Under the pieces are notes generated by a model. The model was not told where the DNA came from. It was given only the letters and a program-made list of their open reading frames with translations, and made no database searches. The translations under genes were made by a program, and so were the position numbers. From Leptidea sinapis (taxonomy: Eukaryota; Arthropoda; Insecta; Lepidoptera; Pieridae), in assembly GCF_905404315.1 (NCBI RefSeq), contig NC_066273.1, forward strand, positions 5,766,001-5,830,000: a stretch of DNA of 64,000 nucleotides, in the 5' to 3' direction. Positions 1 through 10,414 of the stretch are shown here, piece by piece (the first letter of the stretch is position 1; every line of letters starts with the position of its first letter).

Positions 1-139
1 TAAGATTAGATATTTTAATAATGAGAAATTAGAATTTTTTACCTTCGTAAAACATCACGGTAATCATATGAATTTCAACCTACTGAAATACAAAGTCAAG
101 GTTCTTCTATAAGATAAATGTAAAAGATATTTTAAAATG

Positions 140-642
140 AAGCAGTATAAACTCGATCCATTTGACCGCGTGCAACGCAGAGCAGCTTGAATTGTCGGGG
201 ACCAAGTGCTCTGTGAACGGCTGGATCACTTGACGTTGCGTAGAGACGTCGCTTCATTGTGTGTCTTCTACCGCATTTATCACAGGGAGTGTTCCGAAGA
301 GCTGTTTAACCTGATTCCTGCCGCCGACTTCCACTTTCGCACGACACGCCACAAATTAGGATATCATCCCCACCATCTGGATGTGTGGCGGTCCTCCACA
401 ATGCGGTTTTCAAGGAGCTTTCTTCCACGTACTACAAAGCTGTGGAATGAGCTTCCTTATGCGGTGTTTCCGGGACGATACGACGTACCTTCAAAAACAC
501 CGTAAACTGTGTACACCTTCCTTAAAGGCCGGCAGCGCTCTTGTGATTCCTCTGGTGTTGCAAGAGAATGTGGGAGGCGGTGATCACTTAACACCAGGTG
601 ACCCGTACGCTCGTTTGTCCTCCTATTCCATAAAAAAAAATG
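140..642 (+). pseudogene. LINE reverse-transcriptase C-terminus (family B) with 3' UTR
   Basis: The frame contains DRVQRRAA, then an in-frame stop, then DVASLCVFYRIYH, TTRHKLGYHPHHLDVW and RSFLPRTTKLWNELP, the C-terminal tail of a common insect LINE. The protein frame ends near 505, followed by a 3' UTR and an A-run after TCCATAAAAA at about 629-641. It is 5'-truncated and dead. Related copies lie at 9313, 9560, 16722, 36716, 47340 and 57289. Confidence 0.8.
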
Positions 643-770
643 AAGATAGCTTTGACCTCGAATCACCTGTATGTCATGAAAGGCAATGTATTATGGATTT
701 CAGCTAGTTTTAGATCATACTTTGTGAGTTTGTAATATTCGCTTGCTACATAACGAAGTTTGACGTTTGT

Positions 771-1320
771 ATGTGTTCTAGGTTCATAAGAAATGATACG
801 ATTTTGAACCTATTTAAAATAAAGAGAAACTTGGGACACCTAACTAGGCGATATTTATACTTTTACAATAAGATCCCAGAAAATATTCAAAACACATGTA
901 TTACGAATTCCAAAAGTATGGTTAAAAAACGTTTGTGTGGTAAAGGTTACTTTAACATAAATGAATTTCCTTAATAATACCACAGGTTGGAAATACAGCG
1001 ACCACTCTGAGACTGTTAAATAGTAAATATAATTATATGATATTACATTGTAATCATATTTTGACAAAAAAATGGGAAAACGCGGGGAGCACGAGCTTTG
1101 AAATAAAAAGAGTAACAAACATAAAAATGACATACCGACGAATTGATAACCTCCTCCTTTCTTGAAGTCGGTTGAAAAGGGGCCCGCTGAGTTTCTTGCG
1201 CACGTTCTAATCAGGTCTGACTCAGTCTGAGGCAGCCTTTTTACGGATGGGTGGAAGTTATTGAATTTCAATAAGTAATATCATATCCTATTTTGAATAA
1301 ATATTCTTATATATTTAAAT
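771..1320 (+). pseudogene. Jockey-type LINE tail (family C), interrupted by a family D insert
   Basis: The encoded end YLYFYNKIPENIQ, then MVKKRLCGKGYFNINEF, is the C-terminus of a jockey-clade reverse transcriptase. The 3' UTR is shared with 19330-19865 and, inverted, with 2335-2620. A family D fragment (1088-1182) splits the UTR just before GGCCCGCTGAG. Confidence 0.75.
1088..1182 (-). repeat. Family D terminus, partial copy
   Basis: Reads (inverted) AACCGACTTCAAGAAAGGAG, then the ATTCGTCGGTATG block of family D (see 24221-24890). It is nested in the LINE UTR at 771-1320. Confidence 0.65.
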
Positions 1321-1487
1321 TTGAATTTCATAGTAACCGTTGAGAAAACTATCTTGAGAAATAATAATAAAAATACTTTAGTATGCGTGCAATAATACTT
1401 TTATTAGATGCCTACACGAATATTACCTACTCAATTTTAACAATTATTTCAATACTAATTTTCAATAAATGACTGCAATCATTTAGA

Positions 1488-1720
1488 ATACCCTTTTTTT
1501 TTGGAGAGGAGGAAAATACATTTACGTGTTGAAGACCTCGAAACGGGGCCCATATCGTTGGTCTCGGGTATAAACACCCCCTACCGACTAAAATCCTTTT
1601 AGGCTTCAGCCGGGCGGGGCTTTGGAGGCCGAAGATGTAGCTCACAGATGCGGGGCGTCTCGGAAGGAGACTCGAACTTCGGACTTCGGAGAAGATCACT
1701 AACGATCTAATATACCTGTT
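1488..1720 (-). mobile_element. Poly(A)-tailed retroposon fragment, GC-rich
   Basis: On the minus strand a GC-rich sequence ends in an A-run (the T-run at 1492-1501). Its composition differs sharply from the flanks. The open frame across it contains RLKPKRILVGRGCLYPRP. Probably the 5'-truncated 3' end of a LINE or a SINE; the family is not identified. Confidence 0.45.
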
Positions 1721-2010
1721 AGTCCAATTGACTGTACGTTTGAACAGACTTCGGTGATATATGAGTAGAAAATCCATAGAGCCAGATAGATACGTGACGC
1801 ACGAAACAAGCATGGTTTATACCATCAATAAACTGCCACATTCGTACCAACATACCTCATAAAGATTATCTTAATATTCTTTAATTGTGTATCTATCTTA
1901 ACTAGAACGAGTTCTTTGTTTGTTTTGTGACGTCTTTGTGTTTTTATGATACAACGTAATATAATACGTCATTTATTTGATATTAAATGTAATATTGAGT
2001 AAGATTTAAG

Positions 2011-2290
2011 ACCAGTGGGAGCCTTCCTTTGCACAGGATGCCGGCTAGATTATGGGTACCACAACCGCGCCTATTTCTGCCGTGAAGCAGTAATGTGTAA
2101 GCATTACTGTGTTTCGGTCTGAAGGGCGCCGTAGCTAGTGAAATTACTGGGCAAATGAGACTTGACATTGTATGTCTCAAGGTGAAGAAGAATTTTTGGT
2201 GTTTTTCAAGAAGTGGCACTGCATTGTAATGGGCAGGGCGTATTAATTACGATCAGCTGAACGTCTCGTCCCTTATTTTCATAAAAAAAA
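2011..2290 (+). repeat. Family A hairpin repeat, full-length copy 1
   Basis: Family A runs from CAGTGGGAGGCTCCTTTGC to CTTATTTTCATAAAAAAA and is about 280-315 bases long. It has two internal hairpins: GTAATGTGTAAGCATTAC, and the GTGCCGCTCAG/CTGAGCGGCAC stem. About 16 copies are scattered here in both orientations, with an A-rich end but no coding capacity. It may be a SINE-like or LINE-3'-derived retroposon; the class is unresolved. This copy is nearly complete but lacks the segment with the second hairpin. Confidence 0.8.
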
Positions 2291-2334
2291 GATTTATTTT
2301 CGTTTGCATTGCATTGAAAGCAGTTCGAATCTTT

Positions 2335-2620
2335 TAGGTGTCTGAGTGTTGTACATGGGTGTTGATTTGCTTTATTGACGCATATTACAAAATCACTTAG
2401 TGAACGTCAAAAACTACCACCCATTCAAAAGCAAATTCAGCCTCAGAACTGAGAAGAACGGGCGCAAGAAACTTAGCGGGGTTTTTTTATAAACATAACA
2501 TGGATTACAATGTAATATCGTACAAAAAATATTTATATTTAAAGAGTCTGAGGGTGTTCGCTCCATTCTGTAGTATCACTAAGACAATCATTTATGTTGA
2601 AACTCAATAGCAAATAAAAG
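2335..2620 (-). repeat. Jockey-type LINE 3' UTR (family C), inverted
   Basis: Contains, inverted, the CGCTAAGTTTCTTGCGCCCG and AATGGGTGGTAGTTTTTGAC blocks seen in the UTRs at 771-1320 and 19330-19865. No coding part remains beyond a trace. Confidence 0.65.
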
Positions 2621-2759
2621 TAAAAAGTAGAAAATAATTTTCAATTGCATAGTATAATATATATGTATGTAGATATGTATAATCAAACCAAATTAAGAAA
2701 AAAGTATTTTATTGTTTTTAGTCTTAAAACTGTTATAATTATAATAAGCAAAAAATAAT

Positions 2760-3495
2760 CAATTTTTTTATGTGTGCATGTCTGTCTAAGCACCTGTCTT
2801 GGTCTGTGGTAGTGAGACACCACCGGGTATCGCATTTTATAAAATCGCTGATCCTAAAGATATTAAAAAGGGAAAAATAGTGGGACAGACTAATGATTGT
2901 ATTGCCATCCGACCTATTTGAAAAATGTGAAAAATCCGAAGTTTTGAAGGGGTCAAAAATTACGTTCTAAGATTCCTAACATACAACCAAACATACGCAT
3001 ACCAAATTAATAAAAGTGGAATGACTATTTAAATATATGTTTTGCTATCGGTCTTTGATAAGTGTGCGCAGTTCCAATCTATTTTGAGGTTTTTAAGTGT
3101 GTGAAAAGCTCGCTAATAAATAAAATTCGGCCGAGTATCTTTAATTTGCTGATAAAATTTGAAAAGTTCCATAACCTTGGCATGCAGCACATAATCAGAA
3201 CCTTACCAAATTCTCATCAAACTACCTTTGAAGTATATCCTTTCCAACAAAAAATAATCATCGAAATCGGTTGGCGCGATATTGAGTTATTCATCCATTT
3301 GTCGTGCAAATTTAAGACTTTTATAGATTTCTCATGGATACCATTGACAGATGTGGACCACACAGAAAGCACCAGCTTTCAAATAAAAAAAAAATTATCA
3401 AAATCGGTTCACCTAGTCGAAAGTTCTATAGTAACAAACATATAAAAAGAACGACGAATTAAGAACTTCCTCTTTTTTTGAAATCGGCTAAAAAT
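2760..3495 (-). repeat. Compound repeat ending in family D sequence
   Basis: 3360-3495 is an inverted family D arm (AAGCACCAGCTTTCAAATAA and a diverged GAAATCGGCT end). 2760-3360 has the look of old repeat DNA, with phrases such as CGGCCGAGTATCTTTAATTT and TGTGCGCAGTTCCA, but no second copy here proves it. The open frame at 3062-3445 falls inside and is not regarded as a gene. Confidence 0.45.
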
Positions 3496-4138
3496 ATTTA
3501 TTAAAAAAATTGCATATCAATTCTTTCCATCAAAGAAAGTAAACAAATTGACGCTTTTCCTTATCATCTATTTATTTATCTAGTAAATATCTCGTACAAT
3601 TATTTATATATACTTATAACTACAGCCACTAACATAATATTATGATAACTTAAGGGCTTAGTTAATTAAGAGCTAGGTCTATTATACTACAATGCTTTGC
3701 AAATTCATATATTTGACGTCATATCGCCATTATAGGTTTTATCTGTGGAAAATCCATTTCAATGACGTATATTGTCATTTTTTGGTTTATGAGTCCGAGT
3801 ACCTACAGCGGCTTAGAGACCTAATTATTATCATTGAAAAACATAGGAATTGCAGCAATTCTAATATTACGTATTATATAGTAGAGTATATAATGTAATT
3901 TGTAAAATCTACAAATACTGAATTCTTGTCTTTGATTTTATTGTGGACCTACGATAGATTCGTATGGAAAATTACTGGGCCTTTATAATGGGTGAAAGGT
4001 GGATGAAAATATGATAGAATAAAAAATACACAAAAAAAATTATAAAATATCAAAATTCGTTCTTATTTTATTATTGTCTATAACACTGAGTCAAAAGTCA
4101 AATAATTATATTACTATTTCGTCTCTCAGAGATTATGT
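3496..4138. other. AT-rich DNA, nothing recognised
   Basis: No repeat, RNA gene or convincing frame. A 68-codon frame at 3692 has no recognisable content. Confidence 0.4.
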
Positions 4139-4139
4139 T

Positions 4140-4345
4140 ACCATATGTTGACAAGGACAAAGGCCTCCCCTAAAGATCTCCACGAACATCGGTGTTGCGC
4201 TGTCCTCATCCAACGTACTCCGGTGATCTTGACAGATGATCAGTATATCGCTCTATCTACGTTTTCCAATAGGTACGTGGTCACTATTTGAGGACTTTAC
4301 TGCCCCAAATGCCTGTGTGTCATGTGTCATTTGAGTTTCGTAATT
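4140..4345 (-). pseudogene. RTE-type LINE C-terminus, degenerate
   Basis: Inverted, this matches the distal ORF/UTR of the RTE fragments at 49855 and 55695, sharing AAAGGCCTCCCCTAAAGATC and, further on, TTGAGGACTTTACTGCCCCA. It is heavily mutated. Confidence 0.6.
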
Positions 4346-4554
4346 ATCCGGACTATATCAGTGACCTTGATTTAACGAGTTATTAATAATTCAAATAAGA
4401 AATAAATGTATTTTTACTCATAACGTTTTGATTACGCGAAATAAGCCATCGTCAAATACATGCGTGTCTGAATACCAGAACCCAATATAAACTTGTCTAG
4501 TGGCTACTGGAGTCAGATACTTGTTCGAGTTGACGGGGAACTAACTGACGATTT

Positions 4555-4763
4555 GATGTGGTTACCGGACTGAAGGTCATGCCCTGTCACCGATGCTGTT
4601 CAATATAGTACTTGAGCATGTGTTAAAAAAAAGTAATGGCACTGTACTCTGGAATAGAGATTGGTGGAAAGCATATGGTGATTGGGTATACAGAAGACCT
4701 GGCTCTATTAGGGGAAAACATTGAAGAAGTTGTTGAAGCCGCTAGAATGCTTGAAGGAAGGAA
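4555..4763 (+). pseudogene. Reverse-transcriptase core fragment, RTE-like, decayed
   Basis: One frame reads HALSPMLFNIVLEHV and another, after a frameshift, GYTEDLALLGENIEEVVEAA. The second is the YADD catalytic box region with A and D changed to T and E, so the copy is inactive. It abuts family A copy 2. Confidence 0.7.
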
Positions 4764-5012
4764 GGCTTTATTTCTGCCGTGAAGCACTAATGTGTAAGCA
4801 TTACTGTGTTTCGGTCTGAAGGGTGCCGTAGCTAGTAAAATTATTGGGCAAATGAGACTTAACATCTTATGCCTCAATGTGACGAACGCAATTGAAGTGC
4901 GGCTTAGAATTTTTGGGTTTTTCTTGAACCCTGAGCGGCACTGCATTGTAATGGGCAGGGTGTATCCATTACCATCAGTTCAAAGTCCTGCTCGTCTCGT
5001 CCAACAAGCAAG
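4764..5012 (+). repeat. Family A repeat, copy 2, truncated at both ends
   Basis: Starts inside the element at TTATTTCTGCCGTGAAGCA and loses the consensus after CTGCTCGTCTCGTCC, before the A-rich end. The second hairpin is intact on the right arm and mutated on the left. Confidence 0.75.
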
Positions 5013-5159
5013 AAAGATCTACGCCTCAGCTTTGCCACTCTGAGATCAATCAAGAATGCATTCTTATTTCCCGGACTTAATATCCCGGTCAATCTATTCG
5101 TCACAATTACACATACAAATGTAATTCTGTGGGTTAGTGCTAAAAGGACCAATATCTAT

Positions 5160-5330
5160 CTCCTAATAGTGACTTTAATTTTAATAACACTAGAAAATAG
5201 AGATTTTTTTGTAAATGGCTTCATTTCATACAAAAGAACTCTCAGGGGCAAAAACATACACTTCCTTAATAAAGTCCCATTCGCAATTCAGGCGTAATAT
5301 ATATAATTATTTATTTAAAGTCACTATTAA
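5160..5330 (+). pseudogene. Jockey-type LINE tail (family J), degenerate
   Basis: Contains the diverged block ACACTTCCTTAATAAAGTCC shared with 12725, 18895 and 20978. No frame survives. Confidence 0.5.
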
Positions 5331-5595
5331 GGGAAAAAAATGATGTAGGCCCCTTTAACACCAGACTACAGAATTATACATACCTACACAGAAATATTCA
5401 ACTAATAAATACATATCTTCACTAAGTCACGTATAACTCATTTAGCGAAACCCCTTATTGTTGAATAATCAATCCTAAATTACATTCTTTGACGTTTCGA
5501 ATTCAATTAAACGTTCGTTTCCTTATGCAAAGTATGTACAATTAGGTTCAAATAAACAAATATTTTAACCATGCTAAAGTATACGACATTAATAA

Positions 5596-5812
5596 CGACG
5601 ACCTGTATAGCCGAGTGGTTAGCGATCCTACGTACTAAGCTAGAGGTACCGGGTTCGAATCCCGGTAGGTGCAAGCATTTATATGATGAAAATGGATGTT
5701 TGTTTCCGAGTCACGGATGTTTAAATGTATTTTTGTATGTTTATAATTTGGAGCAAGATAATTTGTGTAAAAAGTGTGTCAATATTATTATAATATTATT
5801 ATTAAAGGAAAA
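5596..5812 (+). mobile_element. tRNA-headed SINE (family S), copy 1
   Basis: Begins CGACGACCTGTATAGCC. Box A is TAGCCGAGTGGTTAGCG and box B is GGTTCGAATCC, the polymerase III promoter of a Ser/Leu-type tRNA ancestor. The body has GGATGTTTGTTTCCGAGTC and the tail is (ATT)-rich. The acceptor arms no longer pair well, so it is not a working tRNA. Other copies: 21648, 43169 (inverted), 58436. Confidence 0.85.
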
Positions 5813-5933
5813 GAAAATTATTGTTCGGTTATGAATTTTAATAAATTCTTAAGACTAAAATTAAGAAGTGTTCAATTTAATTTAGGTAGATTTATTTTTA
5901 ATTATTTTTTATTACATTAGTTTTTATACAAAA

Positions 5934-6272
5934 CTAGCTGACCCGGCAAACGTTGTTTTGCCATATAAAGTATATAAGTAGTTTTATAAGTAATAAAATA
6001 TTGCCTATATTATAGCCTGTACATCATTTTGTTCTATTGTCAATAGTTTTTGCAGCGCACGCAAAAATAGGTTTTCGATTTTACACCTTGTGTTACAAAA
6101 TAGCAATTTTATTACGAATCCCTTTGAAAAAAAAACATAGCCTATAGCCTTCCTCGATAAATGGACTACCCAACACTGAAAGAATCATTCAAATCGGACC
6201 AGTAGTACCAGAGATTAGCGCGTTCAAACAAACAAACAAACAAACACTGCAGCTTTATAATATTAGTATAGA
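5934..6272 (-). mobile_element. Non-autonomous Helitron, complete ends
   Basis: Read on the minus strand it starts TCTATACTAATATTATAAAG and ends with a hairpin (GGCAAA/TTTGCC) followed by CGGGTCAGCTAG. Flanking bases are A and T, the Helitron A^T insertion rule. It includes a (TTTG)n stretch near the 5' end. Same family as 19944-20309. No coding capacity. Confidence 0.85.
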
Positions 6273-6321
6273 TTAAGGTTTTTAGTAAGCCATGTAACAC
6301 CAACTGTTGCCCATAACTGTA

Positions 6322-6600
6322 AAATCAAAGTCAAAGTCAAAAAAGCATTATTCAATTAGGTTTAAACTAAATGCTTTTGAATAGTCACCCACAAATATTA
6401 CTGAATTTACTATATGTTCGTTAAAAGTTGAGCTCGTGAGAAGAACATACAATAAACTCAACTTCAATAAAATAGATTAATTTACAATGGCTGTAATATA
6501 CATAACAAATTAATTTGTAAGGTGCTGCATCTAATATATGAGTCGTGTTTAAATAATATAAACTATTTCATACAAAAGTAATAAATAATTAACTGTATAT
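6322..6600 (-). repeat. LINE 3' UTR (family G), inverted
   Basis: Starts on the + strand with the tail-like AAAGTCAAAGTCAAAAAAGC and holds a diverged GAGCTCGTGAGAAGAA block related to those at 22590 and 56820. Moderate similarity only. Confidence 0.45.
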
Positions 6601-6747
6601 ATATAAATTATCGTATTGATATGAATGCATCAACCTTTAGAGCTTGAATTCATTGTTGGTGTAAGGATGCTTCGTGAACATGATGGTCGTGATTACTGTC
6701 ATAATTTTTAGTAATTGCATCCAACAAATACAATGATTTATTAACTA

Positions 6748-7090
6748 CTAGCTGGCCCGACAGACGTTGTTCTGTATATAATAAATAAAATAATGTTTTT
6801 ATATGAATTTGTCTATAATATATCATAACATCAAAAATTACTTCGTAAAATATGCACCCTGCTGTCGTAACGAAATTGTTTCACAGCAGAACTGTCAAAC
6901 CGTGCGTCAATAAATTCTCTCATAGAAATTATGTATGGACGCGTCAAAGGAAAAACAAATTTGTTGTTTTTATTTAATTTAGCAGCATTTCCACAAATAA
7001 TTCAAGACCAAAATTAGCCAAATCGGTTCAGCCGTTCTCGAGTTTTAGCGAGACTAACGAACAGCAATTCATTTTTATATATATAGAATA
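6748..7090 (-). mobile_element. Non-autonomous Helitron, second family
   Basis: The minus strand ends with a stem (ACAGA/TCTGT) and then CGGGCCAGCTAG; the 5' side is TCTATATATATAAAAATGAA. The exact 5' boundary is uncertain by a few bases because of TAGA repeats. Sister copy at 8948-9278. Confidence 0.75.
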
Positions 7091-7348
7091 GATAGATAAC
7101 AGGTCATCATGACACCACAAGCAGCACCCGTTCACGAGTTGACGCATGGACCAGCCATCGTTCCCTCGCACATATTTGAGAAAAGGAGACGACCCGTATA
7201 TACATGTATGTAGTGCCTATATTATTTAAAAAGCATCTGTGGTGCAATAGATTGAACTGTTGACTCTCACCACGGAGCCCCCGGTTTGATTCTCGCCTGC
7301 CACGTACCAATGTGTTATGTAATTCATATAAAATGAACATTTATTCGC

Positions 7349-7811
7349 TGATGGTAATTGACACGCCCTACCCATCACAATACAGTGCCGCTCAGGATTC
7401 TTGAAAAGACCAAAAATTCTGAGCGGCACTACAATTGCGCTCGTCATCTCGACACATAAAAAGGCATAAAGGCATTTATTATCACAAAATTGATTCCTTT
7501 AGATTTCTTTTTATGTCACTTCTAATATACTAGACACTACTAGAGAAGAAGCGGCGCAAGAAACTCTCCCAGCATTCTCTTTTTTTGTGCTCTTTTCAAA
7601 AAAAAAAATTAAATATTGTACAGTCATTTCTATCGTTATAAAATAATCATAATCTATAAGATGTTAAGCCTCATTTGCCCTGTAATTTCACTAGCTACGG
7701 CACCCTTCAGACCGAAACACAGTAATGCTTACTTATAACTGCTTCACGGCAGAAATAGGCGCCGTCGTGGTACCAATAATCTAGCCGGCATCCTGTGCAA
7801 AGGAGCCTTGA
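7349..7811 (-). repeat. Family A repeat copy 3, split by a LINE tail
   Basis: The two parts (7349-7447 and about 7662-7811) join into one family A copy across its CTTGAGACATAAGATGTTAAG block. The insert is the LINE tail at 7448-7661. The A-rich end is missing. Confidence 0.8.
7448..7661 (-). repeat. Jockey-type LINE 3' UTR (family J), nested in family A
   Basis: Inverted UTR with AAGAATGCTGGGAGAGTTTC and GCGCCGCTTCTTCTC blocks, also in 12725-13180 and 17985-18475. Confidence 0.7.
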
Positions 7812-7911
7812 GATTCCTCTAGTGTTTTGTAACACTAGAGGAAGGCTCCTGTGCTCTGACTTACAAAGAAGAGGACTCTCTTTCTTGTGAGAGAGAATCC
7901 TCTTCTTTCAT
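7801..7911. repeat. Two consecutive foldback hairpins
   Basis: Hairpin 1 (7801-7850): AGGAGCCTT pairs with AAGGCTCCT, and TTCCTCTAGTGTT with AACACTAGAGGAA, with a 4-base loop and a 4-base bulge. Hairpin 2 (about 7865-7909): AAAGAAGAGG pairs with CCTCTTCTTT and continues through a CTCTCT/AGAGAG stem. Hairpin 1 is built on the end of a family A copy, so inverted duplication of a repeat end is the likely origin. Confidence 0.65.
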
Positions 7912-7929
7912 AAAAAAATATATTTTCTT

Positions 7930-8340
7930 GACGGCAGAGTCATACAAGAGGACGGGGACTAAATATTGTTGACAAAATACTTTTAAAATATCAGTCGGTA
8001 TAATTTAAATTCGATTTCAAAAAAACTTACCCAGTCAAATTCTGGTTAAATAACGACATTCAGCGACCCGTAGTATATTTAAAAAACTTAGATCATTAAT
8101 ACTTCTTAAAAAAAAAGACTCTAGAACTAATCTCTGTTTTGAGCAATTCACGCACACTGACACAAAGTGTTATACAAATCGCGTGTGTAAGACGTAGCTT
8201 GTCACGCACACTTAAGTATTATTCCTGGCCCGTTTTCATCGGTTGTCTAACAGCAAGTGATTATATCTAGACGTATTAATAATAATATTTATTAAAACAA
8301 ATCTTATAACTATATTTAAAATACTACGACTGCATAAAAT
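7930..8340. other. AT-rich DNA, nothing recognised
   Basis: No repeat or coding signal seen apart from simple A-runs. Confidence 0.35.
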
Positions 8341-8720
8341 TTAAACTATCATTACGTGGAAGCGTACCAAGAATACTGGCAGCATTACCGCGTTGGATAG
8401 CAAGGCTGATCCGTTGACCGAACGGCCTGCCGATTTTAGGCAGGATAACCCGTGACGTCCAAGAACATCTACCTGATCGCCACATCTACATTGATGTGAT
8501 TCATTCAGTTTTATACCTAGCCGGAGTGATATGCATATTGACAATGTCATATTGTCAAGTAGCGTTCCAATCGGCGCAGAAGGCAAGGCTTGTAACCAAA
8601 AGCCCGACTCATTTTGTATCACGGCCAAAAGACGACCACGCTCTGTTATGTCAGTAGATGAGATCGAAAGATCATCAAAGGCTGACTTACAAAGAAGTGC
8701 GTCCCATGATTTTTGACACT
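8341..8720 (-). pseudogene. LINE C-terminus with CCHC knuckle, nuclease domain deleted
   Basis: The minus strand encodes about 125 open codons: SWDALLCKSAFDDL, then SGFWLQALPSAPIGTLLDN, then the zinc knuckle CRCGDQVDVLGRHGLSC (C-x-C-x10-H-x4-C) and LKSAGR. Directly after it, in another frame, comes QRISLAIQRGNAASILGT, the extreme C-terminus of the same family. The part between (RPDG, CVDT) is missing here but partly present at 25160-25690. A CCHC knuckle before an RPDG-type nuclease is the layout of R2-group LINEs with a restriction-enzyme-like endonuclease; that assignment is inferred. Confidence 0.6.
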
Positions 8721-8947
8721 TTAAATCGTCTGGAAAATTTGAATATTTGCAATATTAATTAATAATTAAGTTAAAAATTCATGTTAAAATGTCTATCTAA
8801 TTAGTAATTAATAATAATTTAATAATAATCAAGTAATTAAATTTCAAATTGTTCAATACTCAAAAGCAACTTTTATGTAATTGCTGATTAATATATTAAG
8901 CTTAATAGATGATTTAAGAATTTAATTATTGGATATTTATTTAAATA

Positions 8948-9278
8948 CTAGCTGACCCGGCCGACTTCGTACTGCCTCAACAACCTTTTGTATAAAATAA
9001 GTTTAAAACAGATATTGTTAGACACACACAGTTATGATCTAATTAGTTATTCATTATAAACTATTATTTTAATATGATTTCTGAATGACGGGGAAAGATT
9101 CAAAGAAATATCAAAATCGTTGTTTTTATTTCATTCTGAGGTTTTATATATTTATTCACCTTTTAAACCTTCTCTGGACTTCCACAAATAATTCAAGACT
9201 AAAATTAGCCAAATCGGTCAAGCCGTTCCCGTGTATTAGCGAGACTAACGAACAGCAATTCATTTTTATATATATAGA
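8948..9278 (-). mobile_element. Non-autonomous Helitron, second family, complete ends
   Basis: The minus strand runs from A|TCTATATATATAAAAATGAA to the end GGGTCAGCTAG|T, so both boundary rules are met. The terminal stem is weakened to GGC/GCC. Confidence 0.8.
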
Positions 9279-9312
9279 TTGTACAAGAACTGGGGATTCT
9301 TCGAATGAAGTA

Positions 9313-9545
9313 AACTTTTTTTATGGAAAAGGAGGACTAAATGTTATGTTATCACCGTCACTCACATTCTCTTGCAACACCAAAGGAATCACAGGAGCTT
9401 TGCCGGTATTTAAGGAAAGTGTACGCGCTTTTTTTGAAGGTACCCATGTCGTATCGTCCCGCAAACACCGCACAAGGAAGTCATTCCACAGCTTTATAGT
9501 ACATGGAAGAAAGCTCCTTGAAGACCACCACACATCCTGATGAAA
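9313..9545 (-). pseudogene. LINE family B tail, inverted
   Basis: The minus strand gives WWSSRSFLPCTIKLWNDF and the UTR block TCCTTTGGTGTTGCAAGAGA, closely matching 140-642. It begins at an A-run (TTTTTTT near 9314). Confidence 0.75.
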
Positions 9546-9559
9546 AAACGATCAAGTCA

Positions 9560-9765
9560 TCTCACATCGGCTTGATTCTTTGGCGTTTGTAGATGTGGGT
9601 TCTCTCTGCATCTTCTACCACATTTATCACGGAGTATTCAGAGCGTCTGGCATTCCATAGCGACGTATTTTGCGAGGGACTTCCTACCTTGCACAGCCAC
9701 TTTATGGAATGAATTAAAAAGTTGGAGGAGGCCTTCAACCGAGGAGGAAATCATATCCAAAAATA
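9560..9765 (+). pseudogene. LINE reverse-transcriptase C-terminus, related to family B
   Basis: Broken frames give VGSLCIFYHIYHG, then RDFLPCTATLWNELKSW. The order matches family B with a different end (RRPSTEEEIISK), so it is a related subfamily. Confidence 0.65.
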
Positions 9766-9882
9766 ACCCATAAGTACAAATATGTAACACTTACTAACAT
9801 CTAGATATTAAGAAAATTATAAACTAACGCTAAATAACAACAACTTAAATGTACATATATTGAGGATATGAAAATATTATTA

Positions 9883-10201
9883 TCTAATATATAAAATTCT
9901 CGTGTCATGGTGTTAAACTTTGAACTCCTCCGAAACGGCTTGACCGATTCTCATGAAATTTTGAGTGCATATTGGGTAGGTCTGAGAATCGGACAACATC
10001 TATTTTTCATCCCCCTGAATGTTAAGGGTGGTCCACACGATTTTATTTTTTATTTTTTTGACATTTTTTTAATAATTTGTTTGATTATGAGTCAGCATTA
10101 AAAAATACATACAACTTCAAATTTTCTCCCATCTACGATCAATAGTTAATTTTGTATCGCGATTTCAATATCGGGAATACAACGTTTGCTGGGTCAGCTA
10201 G
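9883..10201 (+). mobile_element. Non-autonomous Helitron, third family, complete ends
   Basis: Starts A|TCTAATATATAAAATTCTCG and ends CTGGGTCAGCTAG|T. The 64-codon frame at 9907 lies inside and is not a gene. Confidence 0.8.
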
Positions 10202-10289
10202 TTATAATATATATATACCTACTATCTTAATCTTTCCAAACCTATGTGATAGTTTACATAAGCTGCAATTGAGTAGTATATTAACTTTA

Positions 10290-10412
10290 ACAAAATAATA
10301 TAACATACATTGGTTGAAACTCTTTTATAAAACTTTATACATCTACCCTTAACACTAATCAATAGAATGGAATTAGTTACGAGCAATTCCTCATTGTTTG
10401 AGACGAATCTTA
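10290..10412 (-). pseudogene. Jockey-type LINE tail (family J), inverted fragment
   Basis: Inverted GTGTTAAGGGTAGATGTATA and AAACAATGAGGAATTGCTCG blocks match the coding end of family J. It lies immediately left of the MITE at 10415. Confidence 0.55.
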
Positions 10413-10414
10413 TA

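Noticed and set aside
1427..1813. A 128-codon minus-strand gene
   Set aside because: It crosses the boundary of a poly(A)-tailed retroposon and translates its GC-rich part plus unrelated AT-rich flanks; no domain recognised.
3062..3445. A 127-codon gene
   Set aside because: Its end is family D repeat (FQIKKKLSKSVHLVESS from the CTTTCAAATAAA block) and the remainder lies in old repeat-like DNA.
5596..5670. Functional tRNA-Ser or tRNA-Leu gene
   Set aside because: Box A and box B are good, but the acceptor stem is off register, no variable arm of the right form is seen, and four copies share the same downstream body: it is a SINE head.
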